From: Sporosarcina aquimarina | GTDB taxonomy: Bacteria > Bacillota > Bacilli > Bacillales_A > Planococcaceae | Direction: 5' to 3' | DNA: 64,000 nucleotides | Assembly (NCBI RefSeq): GCF_023715615.1 | Contig: NZ_JAMBOM010000007.1 | Location: forward strand, 112,380-176,379 | Shown: one piece after another, positions 40,410-49,245 of the stretch | How positions within the stretch are numbered: position 1 is the stretch's first letter | Layout of the letters: every line of letters starts with the position of its first letter | The notes under the pieces: generated by a model | Databases searched by the model: none | What the model saw: the letters and a program-made list of their open reading frames with translations, nothing else | What the model was told of the DNA's origin: nothing | Program-made: the position numbers and the translations under genes

Positions 40410-41228
40410 TCATAGATAGTTTTTAATAGCCCGCTGCAGTGTACCAAGTGTTTTGGTGTCACCATCTAATCGAATACCGAGCGTCGCCATTTTTCGGACG
40501 ACATCCGGCCGGAGTCCCGTGATGACTGTCTGACAGCCCATCAGTTTAGTGCTTTCAATGACTTTACTTAAATTATCTATAACTTCATGTTCCATATCTG
40601 ATATTCCCGATAAATCGAGTATGAGCGTTTGTATGTGATGAATACTAATTTCATTCAATACTTTTTCTTGGATGACTGTCGTTCTATAATAGTCGAGCAT
40701 TCCAATTAGCGGCAAAATACTGGTTGTTGGAGTAATGGGGATAATCGGAACGGACAAGTTTTCCACAAGATTCTTTTGAGCTTTAATTTCCTGATCTTTG
40801 TAGGATGAATAGCTAATGAAAAATTCATTTAAAAAATGATCTAATCGTGAATTTATCTTCTTTTCAAGCGCAAAGAATTCATTCAATTTAAACTTTATTG
40901 TTTTCGCTTGTATGTACTCTTGTATAAAGTCCCATAACGTACGACGAATTGCGGAAACCCATTCCAGTTTGAACGCAAGTGTTAAAGCATGTCTCGCCCA
41001 CGCAACCCCTTCGACTTTAGCAAAAGACTCCAGTTCCTCTTTCTTTGCTTCAATGACAAAGGCAACTAGTTTATGAGCATTTTCGATTAAGTCAATATTA
41101 CCGATACGAAGAATTTCTTCAATTCTATCATTGACGGTTGCCGCCTGCATTAAAAGTTCTCGCTCGAAATTATCCCTATTGTCTATCATAAACTGTTTCA
41201 CTTTAGGACTAACTTGGTCATTAGACAT
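40410..41228 (-). CDS. RsbR-type stressosome paralogue with STAS domain
   Basis: A 272-residue protein. The N-terminal half is helical (non-haem globin-like, as in RsbR), and the C-terminal STAS domain has LILDLSGISDME and GLRPDVVRKMATLG. The first phosphosite position keeps a hydroxyl residue (Ser in LDLSG), while by my recalled alignment with RsbRA the second site (Thr205) is Lys. Likely a stressosome co-antagonist controlling a general stress switch; the rest of the rsb operon is not in the window. Confidence 0.82.
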   Translation of the reverse strand: MSNDQVSPKVKQFMIDNRDNFERELLMQAATVNDRIEEILRIGNIDLIENAHKLVAFVIEAKKEELESFAKVEGVAWARHALTLAFKLEWVSAIRRTLWDFIQEYIQAKTIKFKLNEFFALEKKINSRLDHFLNEFFISYSSYKDQEIKAQKNLVENLSVPIIPITPTTSILPLIGMLDYYRTTVIQEKVLNEISIHHIQTLILDLSGISDMEHEVIDNLSKVIESTKLMGCQTVITGLRPDVVRKMATLGIRLDGDTKTLGTLQRAIKNYL

Positions 41229-41326
41229 GCTACTGCCTCCTTCACTGACTTAAATATATACAAACATTGATATTAGTTCCCTATTTCTACATATTGAAAC
41301 CTTTTACAAGAGTTTTACGCAAAAGT

Positions 41327-41363
41327 AAAACCGGCAGTCTTCTACGTAAGATGCCGGTTTTGT
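41327..41363 (-). terminator. Terminator of the PaaG-like gene
   Basis: AAAACCGGCA/TGCCGGTTTT stem on both sides of a 15-nt loop. Confidence 0.8.
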
Positions 41364-41367
41364 TTCA

Positions 41368-42147
41368 TTAGTTCCCTGAGAAGACGGGTTGTCGTTTTTC
41401 CACAAATGCACGAATGCCTTCTAAATGATCTGCCGTGTTTCGCATCGCCACTTGAGATTCACTTTCCAACTGAAGCACTTGCTCAAGCTCTGTGCGCTTA
41501 CTTTCATGCAAAATTCTTTTAGAGGCAATCATTGCAGAAATCGGTGATCTGAGCAAGCCATTGGCAAGCTGAGTTGCGGCCATTTCCGCTTGTCCTTTTG
41601 GAATCAGTTCATCGACAAGACCTGCTGCTTTTGCTGTCTTCCCATCGATGACCTCTCCACCCCAAATCATTTTCTTCGCATTTGTGGTACCAATACGTTC
41701 TTTTAAGAAGAAATGTCCTCCGCCATCTGGCACGAGACCGATTCCGATAAAGTTCATTGCCAGTTTACTGTCTTCCTCAGCAACGAGAATGTCGCAGCCA
41801 AGTGCTAGACTGAAACCAAGTCCAGCAGCAGAACCGTGAATGGCAGCGATTGTGATTTGTGGCAGCAAGTAAAGCGTCTTCGCAAGGCGTGTGATGTGCT
41901 GCATGACATCACCCATATCCATCGGTGACTCGGGATCAATCATTTTTTTAATATCTCCACCTGCTGAAAACGTTCGACCTGCTCCTTTGATGAGTACTAC
42001 CTGTATTCCATGATCAGACTGTAACTCTTCAAAAGCGTCCGCTAATTCCCTCATCATCACATCGTCCATCGCATTCATCGAACTCGGACGATTTAGTGTA
42101 AGCGTCGCAATCCGGTTATCTTTTGCAAGTTCTATTGTTTGATACAT
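41368..42147 (-). CDS. Enoyl-CoA hydratase/isomerase family protein, PaaG-like
   Basis: A 259-residue crotonase-fold protein. Oxyanion-hole segments FSAGGDI (60-66) and HGSAAGLG (104-111) are present. Both catalytic glutamates of enoyl-CoA hydratases are absent (Ser113 and Phe133 occupy those positions), whereas Asp141 in GLVPDGGG matches the catalytic Asp of PaaG-type isomerases. So isomerisation of an acyl-CoA is more likely than hydration. It occupies the place of yhaR in B. subtilis, next to hemZ. Confidence 0.85.
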   Translation of the reverse strand: MYQTIELAKDNRIATLTLNRPSSMNAMDDVMMRELADAFEELQSDHGIQVVLIKGAGRTFSAGGDIKKMIDPESPMDMGDVMQHITRLAKTLYLLPQITIAAIHGSAAGLGFSLALGCDILVAEEDSKLAMNFIGIGLVPDGGGHFFLKERIGTTNAKKMIWGGEVIDGKTAKAAGLVDELIPKGQAEMAATQLANGLLRSPISAMIASKRILHESKRTELEQVLQLESESQVAMRNTADHLEGIRAFVEKRQPVFSGN

Positions 42148-42236
42148 GATAATTCCCCTTTTCCCTTTTTGAATTGACTAGCAATAAAAATGAACAGTCA
42201 TTCATTATCTAATTCGAGGTAAAGAGGTAAAGTCCT

Positions 42237-43742
42237 TTATTTTGAAACGGGTTGTGGAAAGATTTCATCCAGCAACTCTAACTTTTTTTCAATCGATTCT
42301 TGGTATGACAAAATATAGGCTGCTGGGTCTTTTGGGTTGTGGAATTGAGTGATCCGACCAGTTTTAGGATCTCGGAACTTACTAGAAGCACCGCACCCAA
42401 TACCGATAATGGACTGTACTTCTTCCATGATCATAATATTATAGATGCTTTCTTCGCCTGGTTTTGAATACCCTACGTTCTCCAGATTCCCAAGTATGTT
42501 TTTCTGGCGATATAGATAATAGGGGACATATCCGTTTGCTTCTGTCCACTGTTCGCCAAGCTTCATCATTTGCTCAGCCGTCGGGCGATCAGCCACTTCG
42601 TATTTCTTTTTGTTCCGTGTCATTTCAGAAGCACGTTTAAACGATAGCGTGTGGATTGTTAACGATTCAGGCTGAAGCTTTTCGGTTTCCTGAAGGGAAT
42701 GATTGAACTCTTCAATACCTTCGTTTGGTAAACCGATGATAAGATCCATGTTAATGTTGTTCATCCCCATGGAACGAGACAGCTTAAATTTGTCGATGGT
42801 TTCTTGTACTGTATGATGTCGACCAATCGCCTTCAACGTTTCGTCTGTATACGATTGAGGATTCACACTAATCCTGTCGATACCAAACTTTTTTAGAACC
42901 TCGATTTTAGCAGGAGTAATCGTATCCGGTCGTCCTGCTTCCACCGTTACTTCCCGTACTTGTTTCATGAACGGGAAGGAGTCGATCATAACTTGATACA
43001 GGGCATCCATTTCTTCCGCTTCAATCGAAGTTGGGGTACCACCGCCAAAATAGATTGTCGTCACTTTGACATTCCGTTCAGTAAGCCATTCTCCAAGTTG
43101 TCGAATTTCTTCATGTAGCCCATCTAAAAATGTCTCTACACGACCGCTTTTTCGATGGATTGCGTATGCAGGAAACGTACAATAGGCACACTTTGTCGGA
43201 CAAAACGGAATTCCGATATAGATGCTCACTTCTTCTTGAACTTTGTAAAGATCCGGTACAGCTTTCAATTGAATGTCGGTGATGGTCTCGAGCAAGTTCA
43301 CTTTTCGTTCGGACACACGGTGTTTATCCATTAACAATTGCTTTACATCACGCGCGTTATGACCTTCCTGTCGATACTTATGGTACAGCTTCGTCGGACG
43401 AATCCCCGTCAATATCCCCCACTCTTGCACCATGCCTGTGAAGGATTCCAGAACTTCCAATAAGACATGTGAGTAGAGCCGTTTCCATTGTCGGTTCTGT
43501 TCTTTCTCATTCCCGCCTTCAGCGCTTTCTGCGAATTCTGCATGATAAGTTTTTCCTTGAACCGTAAGCTCTGCTGTTACAATGAGTCTGTCTCCTTCTT
43601 GCCTCTCTTGGAAGTGCAGATTGAGCTCTCCCATTTCATCTTTTTTAACAATTTTTGTTTCTTCGAAAAACAGATTGGAAAGGTGGATGAACATCCTTAC
43701 CCAGTCCTCTTTAAAATCGCCATGTAGTGCGATCGTTTGCAT
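42237..43742 (-). CDS. hemZ: Oxygen-independent coproporphyrinogen III oxidase-like radical SAM protein HemZ
   Basis: A 501-residue radical SAM enzyme. An N-terminal domain of about 165 residues precedes CPTKCAYCTF with Cys181, Cys185 and Cys188 binding the 4Fe-4S cluster, then YFGGGTPTSIE and GLPNEGIEEF. HemZ has the long N-terminal extension that ordinary HemN lacks. Anaerobic haem-synthesis role is known for the family; whether this one uses coproporphyrinogen is not shown. Confidence 0.93.
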   Translation of the reverse strand: MQTIALHGDFKEDWVRMFIHLSNLFFEETKIVKKDEMGELNLHFQERQEGDRLIVTAELTVQGKTYHAEFAESAEGGNEKEQNRQWKRLYSHVLLEVLESFTGMVQEWGILTGIRPTKLYHKYRQEGHNARDVKQLLMDKHRVSERKVNLLETITDIQLKAVPDLYKVQEEVSIYIGIPFCPTKCAYCTFPAYAIHRKSGRVETFLDGLHEEIRQLGEWLTERNVKVTTIYFGGGTPTSIEAEEMDALYQVMIDSFPFMKQVREVTVEAGRPDTITPAKIEVLKKFGIDRISVNPQSYTDETLKAIGRHHTVQETIDKFKLSRSMGMNNINMDLIIGLPNEGIEEFNHSLQETEKLQPESLTIHTLSFKRASEMTRNKKKYEVADRPTAEQMMKLGEQWTEANGYVPYYLYRQKNILGNLENVGYSKPGEESIYNIMIMEEVQSIIGIGCGASSKFRDPKTGRITQFHNPKDPAAYILSYQESIEKKLELLDEIFPQPVSK

Positions 43743-43811
43743 AGCTAGCCCAACTTTCTCATGGATCTAAATGATCCGATTGTCTGTGATACTCAGTATA
43801 GCAAATCACGA

Positions 43812-43844
43812 AAAGAAAAAACCAGCCACATTGGGCTGGTTTTG
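43812..43844 (-). terminator. yheA terminator
   Basis: ACCAGCC/GGCTGGT stem with T-rich flanks on both sides. Confidence 0.85.
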
Positions 43845-43847
43845 GTG

Positions 43848-44198
43848 TCAATTCATTGTCTCGTATAATTCTTGAACAGGTTTCATCAAAATCCGGTTGA
43901 TTTCTTCGATGACTCCGCTCAATCTCATTTCAGCTTCTAACATGGACATGATTTTCGGATTTTGTTGTGAAAGTTGAGCAGTCTTTTGAGCATGCTCCAG
44001 TTCGTCTGGCAAAATTTCTTCTCCGGCCATTTGTTTCTGCTGCAACGTCACTTGAATTTCACGGAAATTGCGGAACATTTCCAGTGCTTCAGGGTCCGCT
44101 TTGACATTTTCAATCGCCTCTTTAACCGCTAAAAATTCATCTGTCGTGCGAAGAGATGTTTCCAACTTATTAATGTCATCATAAATATTGACTGCCAT
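43848..44198 (-). CDS. YlbF/YmcA-family protein YheA
   Basis: A 116-residue all-helical protein of the DUF964 family (LRTTDEFLAVKEAIENVKAD, EMFRNFREIQ). Paralogues YlbF, YmcA and YaaT form the Fe-S RNase Y specificity complex; YheA itself has no established role. Downstream of yheB as in B. subtilis. Confidence 0.88.
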   Translation of the reverse strand: MAVNIYDDINKLETSLRTTDEFLAVKEAIENVKADPEALEMFRNFREIQVTLQQKQMAGEEILPDELEHAQKTAQLSQQNPKIMSMLEAEMRLSGVIEEINRILMKPVQELYETMN

Positions 44199-44210
44199 GT
44201 AAAATTCCCC

Positions 44211-45359
44211 CTAAGTAAGATTTGTAAAGTATACAATGAGTCCTTGCACAATTCCAATCATACCACCTAATAGTGCGCCAAGGACGGTTATCATTTTAAA
44301 CTCACGTTTTGAAATCCCTAATACAAGATCCTCAAGTACAGAAACCGGGAATGTGTCTACTTGTTCTTTCACAATTTGGTCTAGCTTCAACTTTTTTAAG
44401 GATTGTTCCAATTGAATCTCAGCTTGTGTGAATGCAAACTCGATGACTTTAGGTGTTAAGTTTGTGGCAGTCCACGAAGCACCAGTAGACCAGTAATAGT
44501 GAATCGGCTGCGCAAGTCGATTTGAAACATCCAATTCCTTGAGCAAGTAGTTCCGCAACGTGATGCTAAGCCCATCCCAGTCAAATCCGCCTACTAACTC
44601 TTCCATAGGTCTCTGCTTTAATTTTGCCCATTCTTTTGTGAGCATCGTCTCAATAAGTTGTGTGGTCCCAGGTGCAGCGATAAATTTCTTTGCTTCCCGT
44701 TGGACCTTTTCAACGAGCGAGTTCGAGTCCCCGAAAAACATATTGACCATTCCGCCTAGTGTCCCTTTTGACTCCAGGAAATCTGCTATTAATCGCTGAA
44801 ACATCACTTTCCCTTCATACGAATCCACGAACTGGTCCGCTCTATTCAACACATATGAAGTCACTGTCGGAATATGTGTTTCTGCTTCCAACAGCCATTT
44901 TTCTGGAACCTTTTCTTCTACAGTTCCCGATAAAATTGCATGTTTTGCTGTCTTAAGACGAGTGTCAATAAGCGTAGTAGTTTTTTGCTCTAAAACAAGA
45001 TCCAAATCAGAAACCCCTGCAAGTTCAAGCCATTCTGCAATCGTTCGATCCGATTTAAAGACTTCTTTCTCCAATCGACTTTGAACGAATTGTTCTGCTT
45101 TGGCTGCCATTTCAGGTGTCAATAGCCGCTTACGAAATGTATCTGGTGTCAGTAAATAATTTGTTACAGTTCGTCCTAACTGTACGGCAAGTTCATCTCG
45201 TCGTTTCGGGATAAGTCCGGGAGTAAATGGAACCCGCCAACTGCCGATATATTTTGCTTCGTGAGGTCGAAATAACATCTTGATAGCCAAGTGGTTCGTG
45301 AAGCCTCCAATTACTGCTCCGATGAGTCCCATGAACAAAAGAATCCATAAAAATTCCAA
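44211..45359 (-). CDS. DUF445 membrane protein YheB
   Basis: About 382 residues with an N-terminal helix (LWILLFMGLIGAVIGGFTN), the DUF445 signature AIKMLFRPHEAKY and FTPGLIPKRRDELA, a long helical middle and a C-terminal helix. A TTG start at 45359 is preferred because AAAAGGTGA is six bases upstream; the ATG at 45392 lacks a ribosome site. Membrane role unknown. Followed by yheA. Confidence 0.85.
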   Translation of the reverse strand: MEFLWILLFMGLIGAVIGGFTNHLAIKMLFRPHEAKYIGSWRVPFTPGLIPKRRDELAVQLGRTVTNYLLTPDTFRKRLLTPEMAAKAEQFVQSRLEKEVFKSDRTIAEWLELAGVSDLDLVLEQKTTTLIDTRLKTAKHAILSGTVEEKVPEKWLLEAETHIPTVTSYVLNRADQFVDSYEGKVMFQRLIADFLESKGTLGGMVNMFFGDSNSLVEKVQREAKKFIAAPGTTQLIETMLTKEWAKLKQRPMEELVGGFDWDGLSITLRNYLLKELDVSNRLAQPIHYYWSTGASWTATNLTPKVIEFAFTQAEIQLEQSLKKLKLDQIVKEQVDTFPVSVLEDLVLGISKREFKMITVLGALLGGMIGIVQGLIVYFTNLT

Positions 45360-45523
45360 TCGCTTCACCTTTTCCTGTTGGATTTCTTTCATCTTATAAC
45401 AGAACACGATGGTTGACCAACTAATTAGGCTGTCGGTCCTGTATAACCATCGGCTGAATTTGATGTGAAAATCCAGTATGATGAACAGTAGAGAAGCGCT
45501 TCTAAGATAGAAAGGATGATTTT

Positions 45524-46312
45524 ATGGAACGAACTGTACACGACGCACTCGGAAGATCCGTCACTTACACCTATCCACCGAAACGAATCATTTCCCTTTG
45601 TCCTGGCATTACAGACACGTTATTTGCACTAGATTTACAAGAGGAAATTGTGGGAAGAACCCGCTTTTGCATTCATCCCTCTCCAGCAGTATTGGATGTA
45701 AAGGCCGTTGCTGGTACGAAGGATATAAAACTAGATGCCATTTTACAATTGAAGCCCGACCTGATCATCGCCGAGAAAGAAGAAAATACGAAAGAAATCG
45801 TTGAAGCGCTTGAACACCACCTCCCAGTTTACGTAGCGGAAGTACAATGCGTGGAAGAGGCGTATACGATGATTGAGGACATGGGAGATGTAACCGATCG
45901 GCGTAAGGAAGCCCAAAGCTTAATAGCTGAAATTCAAAAAGGGTTCCATTCTCTACAAGGGCTAACCACAGGTAGTGCGATGTATGTCATTTGGAAAAAG
46001 CCTTATATGGCAGCTGGCCGTACTACCTATATCGATTCATTACTTGAAACACTCGGTTTTTCCAATCCAATCCGTGTATTACCTGGAAGATACCCAGAAC
46101 TTACGACTCATGATTTTAAGTATGCCAATCCAGACTTGGTACTTTTAGCTTCTGAACCCTATCCCTTTAAAGAGAAACATGTTCCTGAATTTCAAGAAAT
46201 GTTGCCCCATGCTACGATTTTACCTATAGATGGGGAGATGTTTTGGTACGGTCCTAGGATGCTTGAAGCGACGTCTTACTTCAAAGAATGGCTTAGTAAA
46301 GCCTCTTTATAA
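45524..46312 (+). CDS. Cytosolic helical-backbone metal-receptor (BtuF-like) protein
   Basis: A 262-residue protein with the Peripla_BP_2 fold: PKRIISLCPGITDTLFAL at the start, IKLDAILQLKPDLIIAE in the middle and FKYANPDLVLLASEPYPF near the end, as in cobalamin and haem/siderophore binding proteins. It has no signal peptide or lipobox: the domain begins at residue 1, so it should stay in the cytosol. AGAAAGGATGATTTT precedes the ATG, and no transporter genes flank it. Ligand unknown. Confidence 0.8.
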   Translation: MERTVHDALGRSVTYTYPPKRIISLCPGITDTLFALDLQEEIVGRTRFCIHPSPAVLDVKAVAGTKDIKLDAILQLKPDLIIAEKEENTKEIVEALEHHLPVYVAEVQCVEEAYTMIEDMGDVTDRRKEAQSLIAEIQKGFHSLQGLTTGSAMYVIWKKPYMAAGRTTYIDSLLETLGFSNPIRVLPGRYPELTTHDFKYANPDLVLLASEPYPFKEKHVPEFQEMLPHATILPIDGEMFWYGPRMLEATSYFKEWLSKASL

Positions 46313-46563
46313 ACAATAAAAATTAGTTCTAATTTTCCCATTAATTACTACAAGGCAACATATTTACACATCTCCAATTTAGTGCTATAGTTGTCCTATC
46401 GACATAACTTTTATCATGGAAACTGAAATTCTTACAGGGCTTTTAGTAACGAACTTTTCTCTCTCCATCGATACTCTGTCGAATGACATTTTGACAGTAC
46501 GCTGTCTCTCAAACTTTGCATTTCTGATTGGCCTCAGGAATTCATTTAGCATCATATACATAC

Positions 46564-46602
46564 AAAAACCACCTTCCGCATTTTTTCGAAGGGTGGTTTT
46601 TG
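46564..46602 (-). terminator. Terminator of the ferritin-like gene
   Basis: AAAAACCACC-TTC/GAA-GGGTGGTTTTT stem, bidirectional in form. I see nothing else in 46313-46563. Confidence 0.8.
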
Positions 46603-46607
46603 TCAGT

Positions 46608-47000
46608 TCAAGAGAGTGCATTGTAGATTGTGGACATTCGGATTGCATGCTCCATTTCATCATGAAGTGCGATGAACAGAGGATTATATGCCTCTTCAAT
46701 TGGAATGGTCAACAGCATTTCCTTATACGTTTCAATGTCTTCCAATTCATCGACAAGCGCTTTTTGCACACACTGTTTGGCATCATAACAAGGTATCGGA
46801 CGTTTCGGATTAGGCACAAACGAACCCGTCAGCATATAATGGAGCTGTTGAAACATTTCGTAATGACTTTTCTCGTCTTCATATGCATGGCGTACAAAAT
46901 CTTTCCACATCGGTTCTTTTAATTGGTCATGCAGAGACTTGTAAAAAAAATAGGCTTTGTATTCATCTTCTATGGCTTGCTTTAGTTTTGAGACAAACAC
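46608..47000 (-). CDS. Ferritin-like domain protein
   Basis: A 130-residue helical protein with di-iron-type glutamates: QAIEDEYKAYFFYKSL, HAYEDEKSHYEMFQQL and LHDEMEHAIRM. These fit the rubrerythrin/ferritin-like superfamily, though I cannot prove a metal site. Starts with GTG at 47000 behind AGGAGGG. Function unknown. Confidence 0.78.
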   Translation of the reverse strand: MFVSKLKQAIEDEYKAYFFYKSLHDQLKEPMWKDFVRHAYEDEKSHYEMFQQLHYMLTGSFVPNPKRPIPCYDAKQCVQKALVDELEDIETYKEMLLTIPIEEAYNPLFIALHDEMEHAIRMSTIYNALS

Positions 47001-47071
47001 GTCTCGCCCTCCTATATAGTTTACTTTAACTATATGCAGAGGTGAATTGAATCATGAAAGGGGGAATTGTT

Positions 47072-47275
47072 ATGTTGCAGCATTTTCGAGTACGGCCCAT
47101 GTTTGAGGGCGGGCAACTTCCTGGATGGACGTTTTCATTTCAGCTAGGTTCTGAGCGATTTACAGGTGATTATATGCCTGACGGAACCATTAAGTGGACA
47201 AACTCCGCACCGAATGATGAAGAATCCGTAAAAAAAATGGTACACGAACTTATGACCTTTCACGTGTATGAATAA
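47072..47275 (+). CDS. YheE-like small protein (DUF5342)
   Basis: A 67-residue protein starting MLQHFRVRPMFEGGQLPGW, with the repeated aromatic/Gly pattern of YheE. The ATG at 47072 is preceded by GAAAGGGGG. Neighbour of yheA, yheB and bmrCD homologues, as in the yhe region of B. subtilis. Function unknown. Confidence 0.8.
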   Translation: MLQHFRVRPMFEGGQLPGWTFSFQLGSERFTGDYMPDGTIKWTNSAPNDEESVKKMVHELMTFHVYE

Positions 47276-47329
47276 CGATCTCTTTTTTGCACAGACTCTC
47301 TGTATGAACGAATTTTGGAGGGACTGTAT

Positions 47330-47476
47330 ATGAAGGAAAAAACACCTGAGCAGTTGGAAAAAGAAAAGCAGCAACTGCAAGTAGAAAACCAGAAAACAGA
47401 AAATGTATTTGAAGATAAAAGCCGTATGACTGATGAACAAAACGCTTGGAAGGAAACACAACCTAAGCGCATGTAG
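47330..47476 (+). CDS. 48-residue charged hypothetical protein
   Basis: Very hydrophilic (MKEKTPEQLEKEKQQLQVEN..., ending ETQPKRM), with no signal or membrane segment and probably a single helix. TTTTGGAGGGACTGTAT precedes the ATG, a strong ribosome site. I do not recognise it. Lies 54 nt downstream of yheE, so possibly co-transcribed. Confidence 0.55.
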   Translation: MKEKTPEQLEKEKQQLQVENQKTENVFEDKSRMTDEQNAWKETQPKRM

Positions 47477-47504
47477 CGGTCTGATTAATAATGACCTATA
47501 GTAA

Positions 47505-47550
47505 GAGGTTAGTCAAAAAGGTATTTGCTACCTTTTTGACTAGCCTCTTT
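47505..47550 (+). terminator. Terminator after the yheE unit
   Basis: AGTCAAAAAGGTA/TACCTTTTTGACT perfect 13-bp stem within a longer GAGG/CCTC pair; the T run is weak. Confidence 0.6.
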
Positions 47551-47671
47551 CTCATTAAATCAGCCATATAACGGAGGTGACTTTCGTTTCAGGCGGATGC
47601 TTTCTTACCTCGAGTCAAGGGGGATTATAAAATTTATTTAGAAGAATTAATAAAGGAACTCCATTCAACCT

Positions 47672-47801
47672 TTGCTTTTCGTTACAGGACTCGCTTTCCG
47701 GCGGGCATGGCTTGAGCCTCCTCGGTCGCTTTGCTTCCTGCGGGGTCTCAAGGCTCATGCTATACCCACAGGAGTCGAGCCTTCCACTACAAGCAACGAT
47801 A
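47672..47801. repeat. Structured dispersed-repeat-like element
   Basis: About 130 nt, high GC, ending in imperfect inverted borders (TTTCGTTACAGGACTCGCTTTCC on the left, GAGTCGAGCCTTCCACTACA with CAACG on the right), with an inner stem TCCTGCGGG/CCCACAGGA. I recognise this kind of sequence as a common non-coding repeat in Bacillales genomes. With the terminator it accounts for 47477-47842, which holds no gene. Confidence 0.7.
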
Positions 47802-47842
47802 ATCTTTTAGCTAACGAATGTTAAATAATGTGTCCACCATAA

Positions 47843-49114
47843 TTAGTCCTCAGATAGTTTTTGTTTGCCAATCACTACATAGTAATAAATCGAAGAAATC
47901 ACATAGAGCGCTGCTGTAATACTAAATGCGATGGCATAGCCCCAATAAAAACCGCGTGCTACTACGAGTCCAGTTGCAATTGGGGCCATGGACGCCCAAC
48001 CTAGTTGGAAAACGGTTTGGTTCATCGAGTTTGCGAGTCCCCTATACTTATCTGAGACGAGTTCCATCGCAACAGCACTTTGTATCGGATTCCCCGCGTT
48101 CATAAGCGCTTGCCGGAGTAAAAACCCAACAGACGCTAACATTAATGAATTTGTAAATCCTGTAAGTAATAAGAATGGGATTGAAAGCAATTGAAAAAGA
48201 ATAAGTGCTTTCACTTTACCCACCTTTTTTACAAGGACAGGACCTATAAGCACAGCCACTGCAGTCATAGCAGATCCGAGCGATAGGATCAGTCCTATAT
48301 ATGAGTTGGAAGCACTGAATCGATTGGCAAAATACAAGTTCAAATATGGAACAACGAGGCCGGAACCGATTCCAATCAACAATCCTGCGAACGAAAAGTG
48401 AAGAATGAGAATGAAGTTCTTTTTAAAACTTGTGTCCATAGGATCCTTCAAAGTTACTTCAATTTCCTTCGCAGTTGTTTCACGTACTTGTACTGGAGTG
48501 GCAGGTTTGTCTTTCAAGGCGAACAAGGGTGGAAGCCCTAGCGCAAATACCCCGGCGCCGATGTATAGCGACCATCGGATTGCATCCACAGCCCCCATAT
48601 TGAAGAACAGTTGCAACCCATCCGCTAACAAACCCCCTGCAAGACTTCCAATCACCTGAAACACAGTAGTGAGCGCAAACTGGATGCTGAATAATTTGAC
48701 TCTTTCAGACGGAGCTGAGTTTTCAGCAAGGAATGGAATACCAGAAACTTGCACAAAGGCCATGAAAACTCCTGTGAGGGAGGATACAAATATAATGGGC
48801 TCCTCCATTACTGTTGCACTTCTCCAAAACAAAGTGACGACTGTAATGGCCGCTCCCCCTGTAATCATCCACTTCCGACCAAACTTGTCGCTTAAAAACC
48901 CAGCAGGAACGAGCATGATAGCTGTTGCTAGTGCAGTCATGGAAATCACTTTTCCATTTACAGTTTCAGGCATGCCAAGTTCACGAATATACAAGTTATA
49001 CATAACCATAAAAGCGCCAAGCCCGATTTGAATAAAGACATTAGCGAACAAAAAGAATTTTACGTTTCGATTATACAATAAAATTGTATTTCTCCAATCA
49101 TGAATTAGGTTCAA
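47843..49114 (-). CDS. MFS transporter
   Basis: About 423 residues with 12 hydrophobic helices and the family motif GFLSDKFGRKW between helices 2 and 3. Drug or sugar export type cannot be decided. The start is likely TTG at 49114 (MNLIHDWRNTILLYNRN), with TAGGT weakly upstream; 23 further codons are open but lack a ribosome site. A diverged 21-nt repeat array lies upstream. Confidence 0.8.
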   Translation of the reverse strand: MNLIHDWRNTILLYNRNVKFFLFANVFIQIGLGAFMVMYNLYIRELGMPETVNGKVISMTALATAIMLVPAGFLSDKFGRKWMITGGAAITVVTLFWRSATVMEEPIIFVSSLTGVFMAFVQVSGIPFLAENSAPSERVKLFSIQFALTTVFQVIGSLAGGLLADGLQLFFNMGAVDAIRWSLYIGAGVFALGLPPLFALKDKPATPVQVRETTAKEIEVTLKDPMDTSFKKNFILILHFSFAGLLIGIGSGLVVPYLNLYFANRFSASNSYIGLILSLGSAMTAVAVLIGPVLVKKVGKVKALILFQLLSIPFLLLTGFTNSLMLASVGFLLRQALMNAGNPIQSAVAMELVSDKYRGLANSMNQTVFQLGWASMAPIATGLVVARGFYWGYAIAFSITAALYVISSIYYYVVIGKQKLSED

Positions 49115-49245
49115 GAGATGACCTACTTTCCTATCCGAAATATTCGATACTCTAAATATATGGTTTTTCGAGTAGGTCCGCAATCTTTTTTCGAATTACG
49201 AAACAAATGGCACAAAGTTGTGCTAAAGTTCATTTTTCATTCCTA

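Noticed and set aside
46416..46922. A 168-codon plus-strand ORF over the ferritin-like gene
   Set aside because: It runs through the terminator hairpin and antisense to a gene with a good GTG start and conserved glutamates.
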